Below are positions 32,700 to 41,381 of a stretch of DNA of 46,987 bases, piece after piece. A model generated the notes under the pieces. It did no database searches. It was not told where the DNA came from and was given only the letters and a program-made list of their open reading frames with translations. Every line of letters starts with the position of its first letter. The first letter of the stretch is position 1. A program made the translations under genes and the position numbers. Source of the stretch: CAVQGZ01 sp964356295 (GTDB lineage Bacteria > Actinomycetota > Actinomycetes > Jiangellales > Jiangellaceae); contig CAYHHE010000009.1 in the NCBI GenBank assembly GCA_964356295.1, forward strand, positions 1 to 46,987, read 5' to 3'.

Positions 32700-35171
32700 T
32701 CAGCCCAGCGTGACCTCGACGGTGATCTCCCCTGGCTCGTCCGGTACCGAGACGACCGAGCCGGTGATCGGCTGACCGTCCACCAGGACGACAGCCACGC
32801 CACTGCTGACGTGGGACGGGTTGCGCACCTCGATGCGGAACGTCGAGCCACGGAACCGGCGGGTGACGCGGTATCCGTCCCATGCCGCAGGGATGCAGGG
32901 GTCGATCCGCAGGCCGGCGTACTCCGGGCGGATACCCAGGATGCCCTGGCTGAGCACCACGAACGACCAGGCCGCGGTGCCGGTCAGCCAGGAGTTCTTG
33001 GCCTGCCCGAACGTGGGTGAGTCGGGTCCGTCGACGGTCTGGGCGTAGACGTAGGGCTCGAGGCGGTAGGTGTCGATCTGGTCCTGCTTGGCCGACGGGC
33101 ACACCGACAGGTAGGAGGCGAACGCCTGGTCCCCGTCGCCGAGCATGCAGTGCGCCAGGTGGATCCAGGCGTTGTTGTGGCAGAAGATGCCGGCGTTCTC
33201 CTTGACCCCGGGTGGGTAGGAGCTGATCTCCCCGAGCTCGAGGTGATACCTGGTGTAGGCAGGCTGCTGCAGGACGATGCCGTTGGGCGTGGCAAGCCGC
33301 GTCTGCACCGACTCCAGAGCGCGCCGGGCCCGTCCGTTGGTCAGCCCCGCACCGCCGAGCACGCACCACCCCTGGCTCTCGATGTAGATCTGGCCCTCGT
33401 CGTTGGTGTGCGAGCCCACCGGCTCACCGGCGGCGTCGAACGCGCGGGTGTACCACTGTCCGTCCCAGGCCTGGGTCTCGACGGCGGCGAGCATGCCGTC
33501 GCATGTGCTGCTCATGCGTGCCGCGTCGTCCTCGCGGCCGAGGTGGCGGTAGAGCCGCTCCATCTCCCGGGTGGCGTAGAGGAACAGCCCCGCGATCATC
33601 ACCGACTCGGCCCTGGAGTCCGCGACGTCCCCGACGAGCTGGAAGGACTCGTTGGGCTCGGTGGAGAAGCAGTTGAGGTTGAGGCAGTCGTTCCAGTCCG
33701 CGTGCCCGATCAGCGGCAGCCCGTGCGGGCCCGTCTTTGCCATCGTGTAGGCGATCGAGGTCTCCAGATGGTCCAGCAGGGTGGAGGTGGGCACTGCATC
33801 GTCGTCGACGGGCACGTCGGCGAACGCGCACGGGGCGTCCAGGATCGAGGTGTCGCCGGTCTCCTTGATGTACCCGGCGGTGGACAGCACCAGCCACAGG
33901 TGGTCGTCGTAGAAGGCGCCACCGACCTCTGCGTTGCCCTGCTTGGTCAGCGGCTGGTACTGGTGGTAGCAGGTCCCGTCGGAGAGCTGGGTGGCGGCGA
34001 TGTCGAGGATCCGCTGCCGGGCGCGTCCGGGGATCATGTGGACGAAGCCGAGCAGGTCCTGGTTGGAGTCCCGGAAGCCCATCCCGCGTCCGATGCCGGT
34101 CTCGAACAACGACGCCGACCGGGACAGGTTGAACGTCGCCATGCACTGGTACTGGTTCCAGGTGTTGAGCATGCGGGTGGCGTGCTCGTTCGGGGTGGTC
34201 CCCTGGACGACCGAGAGCAGCCCGTCCCAGTACTCACCCAGCCGGGTGAACGCCGCATCGATGGCTTGCGGGTCGCTGTAGCGCGCCATGACCTCCTCCC
34301 CGCCAGAGGTGTTCACCACCCCCGGGGAGACGAACTTCGGCGGCTCCTGCTCGACGTAGGCCAGGACGAACGCGAGCTCGGTGCGCTGCCCCGGGTCCAG
34401 GGCGAGTGCCACCTCGTGGGAGCCGATCGGGTTCCACCCGCGCGCCAGGCTGTTGGTGGCGCGCCCGCGCAACGGCACTGCCGGTTCGTGCAGCCCGTTG
34501 TGCACACCCACGAAGGCGTCACGGGAGGTGTCCATCCCGCTGACCTCACCGGTGCAGCCGAACAGGGTGTAGTGGTTGCGACGCTCGCGGTACTCGGTGG
34601 TGTGGTAGATGACCGGGCCCGCCACGACGACCTCGCCGATCGACAGGGTGCGCTGCAGGTTGGTCAGGTCGTTGAGCGCCTCGTAGAACGCGAACTCGAT
34701 GAACGAGTAGAGCCGGACGGTTCGCGCCACCTCCGACTCGTTGGCCACGATGACCTGCCACAGCTCCAGGTTCTCCCCCGGTGGGACGAACATCCGCTGC
34801 TGGACCGCGAGGCCGTCGCGGACGCCGGTGATGTGGGTGTAGCCCAGACCGACGCGGCACTCGTAGCGGTCCAGCGGCGTCTTGGTCGGCTTCCAGCCCG
34901 GGTTCCACACCACGGGCGCCTCACCGGTCTCGTCGCGCACGTAGAGGTAGCGTCCGCCGACATCGAGCGGGACGCCGTTGTAGCGGTAGCGAGTCAGCCG
35001 ACGCAGCTTCGCGTCGCGCCAGAAGGCGTACCCGCCCGCGGTGTTGGTGCACAGGCCGAAGAAGTCGTCCTGACCGAGGTAGTTCAACCACGGCAGCGGG
35101 GTGTCCGGCCGGGTGATCACGTACTCGCGTCGCGCGTCGTCGAAGTGGCCGTAGCCGGCGGTCGGGTCCAT
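32700..35171 (-). CDS. GH94 disaccharide phosphorylase (cellobiose phosphorylase type)
   Basis: The 823-aa cytoplasmic enzyme phosphorolyses a beta-linked gluco-disaccharide to glucose-1-phosphate and a sugar. The N-terminal beta-sandwich includes YGHFDDARREYVITRPDTPL, LPWLNYLGQDDFFGLCTNTA and GGYAFWRDAKLRRLTRYRYN. The (alpha/alpha)6 barrel has GIGRGMGFRDSNQDLLGFVH and KQGNAEVGGAFYDDHLWLVL, and the catalytic acid Asp495 sits in HADWNDCLNLNCFSTEPNES. YPPGVKENAGIFCHNNAWIH is also typical. Length matches cellobiose phosphorylase (about 820), although chitobiose or laminaribiose phosphorylase cannot be excluded. ATG 35171 lies 13 bp after the universal-stress-like gene, so it is the last gene of that operon. 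Confidence 0.92.
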   Translation of the reverse strand: MDPTAGYGHFDDARREYVITRPDTPLPWLNYLGQDDFFGLCTNTAGGYAFWRDAKLRRLTRYRYNGVPLDVGGRYLYVRDETGEAPVVWNPGWKPTKTPLDRYECRVGLGYTHITGVRDGLAVQQRMFVPPGENLELWQVIVANESEVARTVRLYSFIEFAFYEALNDLTNLQRTLSIGEVVVAGPVIYHTTEYRERRNHYTLFGCTGEVSGMDTSRDAFVGVHNGLHEPAVPLRGRATNSLARGWNPIGSHEVALALDPGQRTELAFVLAYVEQEPPKFVSPGVVNTSGGEEVMARYSDPQAIDAAFTRLGEYWDGLLSVVQGTTPNEHATRMLNTWNQYQCMATFNLSRSASLFETGIGRGMGFRDSNQDLLGFVHMIPGRARQRILDIAATQLSDGTCYHQYQPLTKQGNAEVGGAFYDDHLWLVLSTAGYIKETGDTSILDAPCAFADVPVDDDAVPTSTLLDHLETSIAYTMAKTGPHGLPLIGHADWNDCLNLNCFSTEPNESFQLVGDVADSRAESVMIAGLFLYATREMERLYRHLGREDDAARMSSTCDGMLAAVETQAWDGQWYTRAFDAAGEPVGSHTNDEGQIYIESQGWCVLGGAGLTNGRARRALESVQTRLATPNGIVLQQPAYTRYHLELGEISSYPPGVKENAGIFCHNNAWIHLAHCMLGDGDQAFASYLSVCPSAKQDQIDTYRLEPYVYAQTVDGPDSPTFGQAKNSWLTGTAAWSFVVLSQGILGIRPEYAGLRIDPCIPAAWDGYRVTRRFRGSTFRIEVRNPSHVSSGVAVVLVDGQPITGSVVSVPDEPGEITVEVTLG

Positions 35172-35184
35172 CCCCCCGTGCCGA

Positions 35185-35718
35185 TCAGTGGCGGTCGCGG
35201 TGCGCCAGCAGGTGCAGCAAAGGTACCCCGAGGCGCTTGCGCGCCTGATGCGACCAGTCGGTGTGGAAGAGCTCGGCGACCAGATGGGCCCGGGTGAGGA
35301 TGATGACCTCGCTGCTGCCCCGCTCGTCCACGGCCCTGGCCAGCCGGTCGACCGGGTCGTCGGCCACCACCTCGGCGTCAGCGCTGGCGCCGAGGTGCTC
35401 CAGCGTGGCCACGCACGCCTCGCAGTTGCGCAGGCTGAGCTCCATGGCCTCCTCGCGGGCCCGTTCGGCATCCTCCTCGAGAACGCTCAGCGGGGCTGCG
35501 GCCATCACGTCCCCTGCCGCCAGCGTGCCGAGCGCGGCCTCGATGTAGGCCGCCGCATCCTCCATGGGCACCAGGACGTGGTAGTGCACCGGCCAGGGCC
35601 ACTCCTCGTGCAGGCCGACGATCTCGGCCGCGTCCACGTGCGACAGCGGCCGCTCCACGAGCAGGCAGATGTCGTAGACCTCCCCTGGGGGCGGCTTCGC
35701 TGCGCCGTCTTGGGTCAT
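35185..35718 (-). CDS. Universal-stress-like (UspA-fold) protein
   Basis: The 177-aa product opens with GEVYDICLLVERPLSHVDAA, carries PWPVHYHVLVPMEDAAAYIE, then a long amphipathic region (EEDAERAREEAMELSLRNCE) and ends VIILTRAHLVAELFHTDWSH plus RKRLGVPLLHLLAHRD. The beta-strand order and the terminal strand VPLLHLL fit a UspA fold. The ATP-binding G-x2-G-x9-G(S/T) motif is not evident, so it may not bind ATP. ATG 35718 overlaps the ligase stop (ATGA) and follows GAGGGAGGG. The UspA relation is from pattern, not from strong motifs. It may be an indirect regulator of the operon's products. Confidence 0.6.
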   Translation of the reverse strand: MTQDGAAKPPPGEVYDICLLVERPLSHVDAAEIVGLHEEWPWPVHYHVLVPMEDAAAYIEAALGTLAAGDVMAAAPLSVLEEDAERAREEAMELSLRNCEACVATLEHLGASADAEVVADDPVDRLARAVDERGSSEVIILTRAHLVAELFHTDWSHQARKRLGVPLLHLLAHRDRH

Positions 35719-36851
35719 GTCCCTCCCTCGTGCGATGCCATCCCATCCTTGCCGGTCGAGTCGGCCGCCGCCAGGACCTCGGCCAAGGACACCGAGACGG
35801 GCCGCTCGAGCTGCTCGTAGGTGCACGATGCCGGCACCCGGTCCGGTCGCCACCGCCGGAACTGGGCGGTGTGGCGAAAGCGGCTGCCCTCCATGGCGTC
35901 GTACCCCACCTCGCACACCAGGTCGGGTCGCAGCGGGACGAAGGAGAGGTCCTTGCCGGTGTTCCAGCGCGACACCGCGCCAGGTCGACGCGTGGTGGTG
36001 GATGCGTCGTGCTCGGCCCACTGCCCCCACGGGTGGTCGGCCAGGTCGGCCACCAGAGGCTGCAGCTGCTCGTGCAGGTCGGCGCGCCGGGCCATCGGGA
36101 ACGCGGCCGCCACCCCCACGTGCTGGAGCCGGCCCTCGGCGTCGTGGAGCCCCAGCAGGAGCGACCCCAGCAGCGGCCGTCCGTCGGTCGAGGCCTTGTG
36201 CAGGCGGTACCCCGCGACGACGACGTCGGCGGTCCGGGCGTGCTTGACCTTGAGCATGACCCGCTGGTCGGGCAGGTAGCGCAGGGTCATCGCCTTGGCG
36301 ACGAGCCCGTCGAGCCCGGCTCCTTCGACCCAGGTGAACCAGTGTGCGGCGACCGACGGGTCCAGGGTCAGGGGGGTCAGGTGCAGCGGCGGCGACGACG
36401 CGCGCAGCGTCGTCGTCAGCGCCTCCCGCCGGTGCGCGAACGGCTGGTCCAGCAGCGAGGAGTCGTCGATCGCGAGCAGATCGAAGGCGATGTAGGACGC
36501 CGGGTTGCGCGCGGCCAGCATGTCGACCCGGGTCTTGGCCGGGTGGAGCCGTTCCTGCAGCAGCGGGAAGCTGAGCCGACCGTCGGTGGAAACGACGATC
36601 TCCCCGTCCAGCACGCAGCGTCGCGGCAGCTGGGCGCGCAGAGCCTGGACGAGCTCGGGGAAGTAGCGCGTCAACGGACGCTCGTTGCGGCTACCGAGCT
36701 CGATCTCGTCCCCGTCCCGGAACACGATGCAGCGGAAGCCGTCCCACTTCGGCTCGTACGCCAGACCTCCAGGGTGGTCCTCGGGCAAGGGGATGCCGCT
36801 GACTGCCTTGGCCAGCATCGGCGACAGCGGCGGCTGCACGGGCAGGTGCAC
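35715..36851 (-). CDS. ligC: ATP-dependent DNA ligase, LigC type
   Basis: The 378-aa product has the nucleotidyltransferase core plus OB-fold of small bacterial ATP-dependent ligases. Motif I is AYEPKWDGFRC with the AMP-accepting Lys35. Motif Ia region is SRNERPLTRYFPEL, motif III includes CVLDGEIVV and ASYIAFDLLAID, motif IV GLDGLVAKAM and motif V RVMLKVKHART. The OB domain continues to VCEVGYDAMEGSRFRHTAQF and RWRPDR. It seals nicks, most likely in repair. In mycobacteria LigC proteins act apart from LigD and alongside stand-alone polymerase domains like the one at 25985. GTG 36851 has CACGAT six bases upstream and no Shine-Dalgarno sequence. Confidence 0.92.
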   Translation of the reverse strand: MHLPVQPPLSPMLAKAVSGIPLPEDHPGGLAYEPKWDGFRCIVFRDGDEIELGSRNERPLTRYFPELVQALRAQLPRRCVLDGEIVVSTDGRLSFPLLQERLHPAKTRVDMLAARNPASYIAFDLLAIDDSSLLDQPFAHRREALTTTLRASSPPLHLTPLTLDPSVAAHWFTWVEGAGLDGLVAKAMTLRYLPDQRVMLKVKHARTADVVVAGYRLHKASTDGRPLLGSLLLGLHDAEGRLQHVGVAAAFPMARRADLHEQLQPLVADLADHPWGQWAEHDASTTTRRPGAVSRWNTGKDLSFVPLRPDLVCEVGYDAMEGSRFRHTAQFRRWRPDRVPASCTYEQLERPVSVSLAEVLAAADSTGKDGMASHEGGT

Positions 36852-36924
36852 GAGGCGATCGTGTCACGGTGACGGGGGACTGTTGGCTCTGACCGGCCGG
36901 CCCGGATCAGCGCATCCTGCGGGA

Positions 36925-38433
36925 GTGGCACGGACCTGCCGCGTCGCTGTGGTGGTGCTGCTCACCCTCCTGGCATGGACGGTGGTCGGAGGGATCGCTG
37001 CCGCGCACGCGTCGGGCGCCACGTCGGACGGCGAGGAGGACGTGGTCCTCACGCTGTTCCACGGGGAGGGCTGCCCGCACTGCGCGGCCGAGCTGGCGTT
37101 CCTGACTCGGGAGCTCGTGCCGGCTCACCCTGGGCTGGAGGTGCGCACCTTCGAGGTCTGGTACGACGAGGGCAACCGCGCCCTCATGGTCCAGGCGGCT
37201 CGGCGGTACGGGTTCGAGCCCGGACCGGTACCGGTGACCATCGTCGACGGGCCCGCCGAACCGGAGGTCATCGTCGGCTTCGGCCCGTCGTCGCCGACCC
37301 TGATCGAGGCAGCCGTCGTCCGGCAGGTCCAGGCGGGTGTGCCGGCGAGCACCGCTGGTGCCGAGCAGCCCCCGGACGCCGCCGTGCTCAGTGTTCCCCT
37401 GCTCGGCGAGGTCGACCTGTCGGGCTCCTCGGCGCTGCTGTCCACCCTGGTCATCGCCTTCGTCGATGGCGTCAACCCCTGCTCGCTGTGGGTGCTGTCG
37501 GTGCTGCTGGCCATCGTCCTGCACACCGGCTCGCGGGGGCGGGTGCTGCTGGTGGGGACGACGTTCCTGGCGGTCACAGCCGGCATGTACGCCCTGTACG
37601 TCGCGGGTGTGACCAGCGCACTCAGCCTGCTCGACGGCATGACCTGGGTTCGGCTGACGATCGCCGCCGTAGCCCTCACCTTCGGTGTGCTGCAGCTCAA
37701 GGACGGGCTGCGGCCCGGGGTCGGCCCCTCGCTGTCCATCCCCGTCCAGCGGCGGCCGGGGCTCTATGCGCGGATGCGCACGGTGAGCGGCGCGGATCGA
37801 GGGGTGCTGGCGACACTCGCCGGCACGACGGTCCTGGCTGTCGGCGTGTCGTTGCTCGAGACGCCGTGCACGGCCGGGCTGCCCCTGCTGTGGGCCGGCC
37901 TGATGACCGACCAGCAGGTGCCCACATCCACGATGGTCGCCCTGTTCGTGGTCTACCTGGCGGTGTTCCTGATCGACGAGCTGGTGGTGTTCGCCGTCGC
38001 CGTGGTGACGCTGCGCTCGATGAAGCTGGCGGAGCACCACGGGCGGGCGCTGAAGATCGTGGCCGGGTCTGTGCTGGTCACGCTCGCGGTGGCGGTGGTC
38101 GCCGTCCCCTCGGCGATGCAGACCGTCGGCGGCACTCTCGCGGTGTTCGGGGTGGCCGTGCTGCTCGGCCTGGCCGTGTGGGTGGTGTCTCGAGCGGTGA
38201 TGGGTCAGGAGCGCACCCATCGGGTGAACACGGTCCCGTCCTCGGCCAACGACATCGACGCCAACGCCATCCCCAGCGGCGGCTCGGCGGGCCCACCGAC
38301 AGCGATGCGTCGGGCCTTGCCGCTCACCAGTACCGGGGCGATGGTGAGGCACAGCTCGTCCAGCAGTCGGCCGGAGACCAGGTCGCCGAGCAGTCCCGGT
38401 CCGCCCTCGCACAGCAGCCGGCGCAACCCCTGA
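36925..38433 (+). CDS. Thioredoxin-fold/CcdA (DsbD-like) membrane redox protein
   Basis: The product is 502 aa as read. After a signal/anchor helix (about 8-28) comes a thioredoxin-like domain with the redox pair Cys50/Cys53 in LTLFHGEGCPHCAAELAFL. A CcdA-type membrane domain of six to seven helices starts near residue 170, with the conserved paired cysteines Cys186 (DGVNPCSLWVL) and Cys315 (LLETPCTAGLPLLW). Such proteins carry electrons from the cytoplasm to extracytoplasmic thiols. The last ~75 residues (after AVMGQERTH) are low-complexity Ser/Pro and are antisense to the ribD-type gene, so a normal stop may have been lost or a base missed around 38200. GTG 36925 is uncertain; CATCCT lies six bases upstream. 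Confidence 0.82.
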   Translation: MARTCRVAVVVLLTLLAWTVVGGIAAAHASGATSDGEEDVVLTLFHGEGCPHCAAELAFLTRELVPAHPGLEVRTFEVWYDEGNRALMVQAARRYGFEPGPVPVTIVDGPAEPEVIVGFGPSSPTLIEAAVVRQVQAGVPASTAGAEQPPDAAVLSVPLLGEVDLSGSSALLSTLVIAFVDGVNPCSLWVLSVLLAIVLHTGSRGRVLLVGTTFLAVTAGMYALYVAGVTSALSLLDGMTWVRLTIAAVALTFGVLQLKDGLRPGVGPSLSIPVQRRPGLYARMRTVSGADRGVLATLAGTTVLAVGVSLLETPCTAGLPLLWAGLMTDQQVPTSTMVALFVVYLAVFLIDELVVFAVAVVTLRSMKLAEHHGRALKIVAGSVLVTLAVAVVAVPSAMQTVGGTLAVFGVAVLLGLAVWVVSRAVMGQERTHRVNTVPSSANDIDANAIPSGGSAGPPTAMRRALPLTSTGAMVRHSSSSSRPETRSPSSPGPPSHSSRRNP

Positions 38434-38954
38434 TCGGCGAGCACCCCCAGCATCTGCTGCAGGTCGACCGTGTCGTGGCCGACGCGCACCACCTCGGCCA
38501 CCTCGCCGAGGCGCTCGACCTGGGTCCAGTCCGCGGTGCGCGAGGTGACCACGACGACCCGGTCCGCACCGCTGAACAGCCTGGCCCGGGGGTCCAGCGA
38601 CAGCGACCGGCTCACCACGACCAGCCGCGGACGGGGCAGCTGACCGTCGGCGACCCGTCGGGCCTGCGTCTGCTCGTCCACTCGGGCCGGTCCGTAGTCC
38701 TCGTCGCGTGCGGTGCCGGCGCCGACGATGATGGCGTCGGCCAGTCCCCGCAGGTGGTGGAAGAGCGTCCGGTCCGCGGGCGTGGCCAGACCGCCGGATC
38801 GCCCGTCCGGGCCGGTGGCGGCCCCGTCCACGGAGGCGATCATGTTCGCCCGCAGCCACCACCGATCCCCGGGCAGGGCGGGGTTGGCGTAGTCGTCCAA
38901 GGTGTCCTGCGGCGGGCGGGGGTCGCTGCTTGGCGGGGGGAACACACGCTGCAC
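38205..38954 (-). CDS. RibD C-terminal-type (pyrimidine) reductase
   Basis: The 249-aa product belongs to the RibD_C/dihydrofolate-reductase-like family that uses NADPH to reduce riboflavin intermediates or other pterin-like substrates. Family blocks are WWLRANMIASVDGAAT, RSGGLATPADRTLFHHLR, DAIIVGAGTARDEDYGPAR, PRPRLVVVSRSLSLDP and RRLLCEGGPGLLGDLVSGRLLDELCLTIAPVL. The conserved GGP and ELCLTIAP are visible. No riboflavin genes are adjacent, so the real substrate is open; actinobacteria carry several such paralogues. GTG 38954 is 44 bp from the divergent oxidoreductase ATG. The 3' end lies under the long tail of the converging CcdA gene. Confidence 0.85.
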   Translation of the reverse strand: MQRVFPPPSSDPRPPQDTLDDYANPALPGDRWWLRANMIASVDGAATGPDGRSGGLATPADRTLFHHLRGLADAIIVGAGTARDEDYGPARVDEQTQARRVADGQLPRPRLVVVSRSLSLDPRARLFSGADRVVVVTSRTADWTQVERLGEVAEVVRVGHDTVDLQQMLGVLADQGLRRLLCEGGPGLLGDLVSGRLLDELCLTIAPVLVSGKARRIAVGGPAEPPLGMALASMSLAEDGTVFTRWVRS

Positions 38955-38984
38955 CGGGGTATCTCACCATGGTGGGGCGGCCGG

Positions 38985-38990
38985 TAGCGT
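38985..38990 (+). promoter_or_regulatory. Leaderless-type -10 box (TAGCGT) of the saccharopine-dehydrogenase-like gene
   Basis: TAGCGT is followed by 8 nt and then ATG 38999. It lies in the 44-bp divergent gap. Confidence 0.45.
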
Positions 38991-38998
38991 GCCACCAC

Positions 38999-40252
38999 AT
39001 GACCCAGCCGCGACGAGAGCTCGACCTGGTCCTGTACGGCGCCAGCGGTTTCACCGGGCGGCTGGTGGCCGAGTACCTCGCCCGGACCGCCCCGGCCGGC
39101 ACGACCATCGGGCTCGCCGGTCGGTCGGTGGACAAGGTCAACGCCGTCCGCGACGCCCTGGGAGAGGACGCATCCCCGTGGACCGTGCTGCCCGCCGACA
39201 GCGGCGATCAGGCCTCGCTGGATGCGATGGCGCAGCGGGCGAGGGCCGTGGTGACGACTGTCGGTCCGTACTCGCGTTACGGGCTGCCGGTGGTCGAGGC
39301 GTGTGCGACAGCCGGCACGCACTATGCCGACCTCGCCGGCGAGGTGCTGTTCATGCGCGACAGCATCGACCGGTACGACGGCACCGCCCGGGAGTCGGGC
39401 GCCAGGATCGTGCACTCGTGCGGCTTCGACTCCATCCCGTCCGACCTCGGCGTGCTCGATCTGGCACAGGCGGTCGCAGCGGCCGGCGCGGGCCTGCTGG
39501 GGCCGACGACACTGGCCGTCACCGGGATGCGAGGCGGGGCCAGCGGAGGCACGATCGCCTCGTTCACCGCCGAGACCGCCGCCATGCGCGCCGACCCGGC
39601 GCGTCGGGCGACCGTTCGTGACCCCTACGGCTTGAGCCCCGACCGTGCCGCCGAACCCGATCTCGGTGACGAGTCGGACGTCGCGACGTCGTTCTTCGAC
39701 GACCAGCTCGAGCAGTGGGTGGCGCCCTTCGCCATGGCGTTCATCAACACCCGGACGGTGCGCCGCACCAACGCGTTGCTCGGCTACCCCTACGGACGGA
39801 CCTTCCGCTACCGGGAGGTGATGGCCTACGGCGCCGGCCCGGAGGCGGCGACCAAGGCCACTGCGATGGCCACCGCCGTGCGCGGCGGGACCGCTCTGCT
39901 GGGGAACAGGATCACCGGCGGGGTGGCCAGTGCCGTGGCAGACCGGGTCGTCCCGGCACCCGGTGAGGGACCGGACGAACAGACTCGCCGCCGCGGCTAC
40001 TTCCAGATGGAGATCCACACCGAGACCACCACCGGCGCGCGCTTCGTCGAGTACGTGGCGGGGCAGGGGGACCCCGGGTACGCGGCCACGAGCGTCATGC
40101 TGGGGCAGGCGGGGTTGTCGTTGGCGTTGGACGGCGACTCGCTGCCGGCCGTGAGCGGCGTGCTCACTCCCGCCGCGACCTTCGGGTCGCTGCTCGTGGA
40201 CAGGCTGCGGGCCGCCGGGATGACCTTCGACGCCGTGCCGCTGGAGACATGA
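38999..40252 (+). CDS. Saccharopine-dehydrogenase-like oxidoreductase
   Basis: The 417-aa product has an N-terminal Rossmann fold (LDLVLYGASGFTGRLVAEYL, GxxGxxG) followed by TTIGLAGRSVDKVNAVRDAL. It then has AVVTTVGPYSRYGLPVVEAC, GTHYADLAGEVLFMRDSIDR and IVHSCGFDSIPSDLGVLDL, which together mark the trans-acting enoyl-reductase/saccharopine-dehydrogenase-like group of actinobacteria (for example Rv2449c or Rv2953 in mycobacteria, from memory). The Rv2953 relative reduces phthiocerol/phenolphthiocerol intermediates, but that pathway is not visible here, so the substrate is unknown. Start ATG 38999. The stop overlaps the ATG of the next gene (ATGA), implying co-transcription. Confidence 0.87.
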   Translation: MTQPRRELDLVLYGASGFTGRLVAEYLARTAPAGTTIGLAGRSVDKVNAVRDALGEDASPWTVLPADSGDQASLDAMAQRARAVVTTVGPYSRYGLPVVEACATAGTHYADLAGEVLFMRDSIDRYDGTARESGARIVHSCGFDSIPSDLGVLDLAQAVAAAGAGLLGPTTLAVTGMRGGASGGTIASFTAETAAMRADPARRATVRDPYGLSPDRAAEPDLGDESDVATSFFDDQLEQWVAPFAMAFINTRTVRRTNALLGYPYGRTFRYREVMAYGAGPEAATKATAMATAVRGGTALLGNRITGGVASAVADRVVPAPGEGPDEQTRRRGYFQMEIHTETTTGARFVEYVAGQGDPGYAATSVMLGQAGLSLALDGDSLPAVSGVLTPAATFGSLLVDRLRAAGMTFDAVPLET

Positions 40253-41310
40253 CCACGACGCGACTGGTCGACCGGCATCCCAGCCTCTCGCCGGACCGGC
40301 TGGTGGCCGACCTGATCCCCCCGCCGCGCTTCGCGCCCGTGCGGTTCGAGACCTACCAGCCCGACCCCACCCAGCCCACCCAGGCCGCCGCGGTCGCCGC
40401 GCTCAACGCCTTCGCCGACGGCCTGTCCCGCCCCACGTCGAGCGGCAAGCGGTGGTTCCGCCGCGGGCCGGCCCCACCGGAGGGCCGGGCGGGGGTGTAC
40501 CTCGACGGGGGGTTCGGGGTCGGCAAGACCCACCTGCTCGCCTCGCTGTGGCACGTCGCGCCCGAGCCGAAGGCGTTCGGGACGTTCGTCGAGCTGACCA
40601 ACCTGGTGGGCGCCCTCGGGTTCGCCCCTGCGGTGCAGGCCATGGCGGGGCACCGGCTGCTGGCCATCGACGAGTTCGAGCTCGACGACCCAGGGGACAC
40701 CGTGCTGGTCTCCACGCTGCTCAACCACCTCGTGGACCACGGGGTGCGACTGGCCGCCACCAGCAACACGCTGCCCGGGGCACTCGGGGAGGGCAGGTTC
40801 GCCGCCCAGGACTTCCTCCGCGAGATCCAGGGACTAGCCGCGCACTTCGACGTCCTGCGGGTGGACGGGGAGGACTACCGGCACCGGGGCCTGCCCGAGG
40901 CACCGCCGCCGTTCCCGAGCGAGGAGGTCCTGCGGCGTTTCGAGTTGGCAGGCGAAGGGGCCACGATCGACGACTTCGACGCCCTCGTCGCCCACCTGTC
41001 GCAGGTGCACCCGTCCCGGTACGGCCCGATGCTCGACTCGGTGACCACGGTGCACCTGCTCGACGTTGCCGGAGTCCACGACCAGGCCAGCGCTCTGCGG
41101 CTGGTCGTCCTCGCCGACCGCCTCTACGACCGGGACATCCCGGTGCTGGCCAGCGGGGTCCCCTTCGACCGGGTGTTCAGCCAGGACATGCTGCGCGGTG
41201 GCTATCGCAAGAAGTACCACCGCGCGATCTCACGGCTGGTCGCGTTGGCCCGCGAGGGCGAGGGGCTCGACCCGCGGGAGCTGCCGCCAGACGTTCCCAC
41301 CGAGCCGTAA
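40249..41310 (+). CDS. zapE: ZapE/AFG1-type cell-division ATPase
   Basis: The 353-aa product is an AAA+ ATPase of the AFG1/ZapE family. It has RPVRFETYQPDP-type N-terminal blocks, the Walker A motif GVYLDGGFGVGKTHLLASLW, Walker B HRLLAIDEFELDDPGDTVLV, sensor VRLAATSNTLPGALGEG, and the C-terminal SLSRDYDRxx-type helical region RLYDRDIPVLASGVPFDRVF ending GGYRKKYHRAISRL. In Escherichia coli ZapE acts at the division site under stress, while AFG1 proteins help turnover of respiratory proteins; the actinobacterial role is not settled. ATG 40249 overlaps the previous stop. The gap after it holds two hairpins. Confidence 0.88.
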   Translation: MTTTRLVDRHPSLSPDRLVADLIPPPRFAPVRFETYQPDPTQPTQAAAVAALNAFADGLSRPTSSGKRWFRRGPAPPEGRAGVYLDGGFGVGKTHLLASLWHVAPEPKAFGTFVELTNLVGALGFAPAVQAMAGHRLLAIDEFELDDPGDTVLVSTLLNHLVDHGVRLAATSNTLPGALGEGRFAAQDFLREIQGLAAHFDVLRVDGEDYRHRGLPEAPPPFPSEEVLRRFELAGEGATIDDFDALVAHLSQVHPSRYGPMLDSVTTVHLLDVAGVHDQASALRLVVLADRLYDRDIPVLASGVPFDRVFSQDMLRGGYRKKYHRAISRLVALAREGEGLDPRELPPDVPTEP

Positions 41311-41381
41311 CCCAGCCGTTGACACCCGGCCAGCGGCGGCGCCGCACTCGCATCGGGGCGCGGGTAGGGGCGTGCACGTCA

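Noticed and set aside
33150..35297. A 715-codon plus-strand frame opposite the GH94 gene
   Set aside because: Same codon-position artefact; the minus strand encodes an intact catalytic motif.
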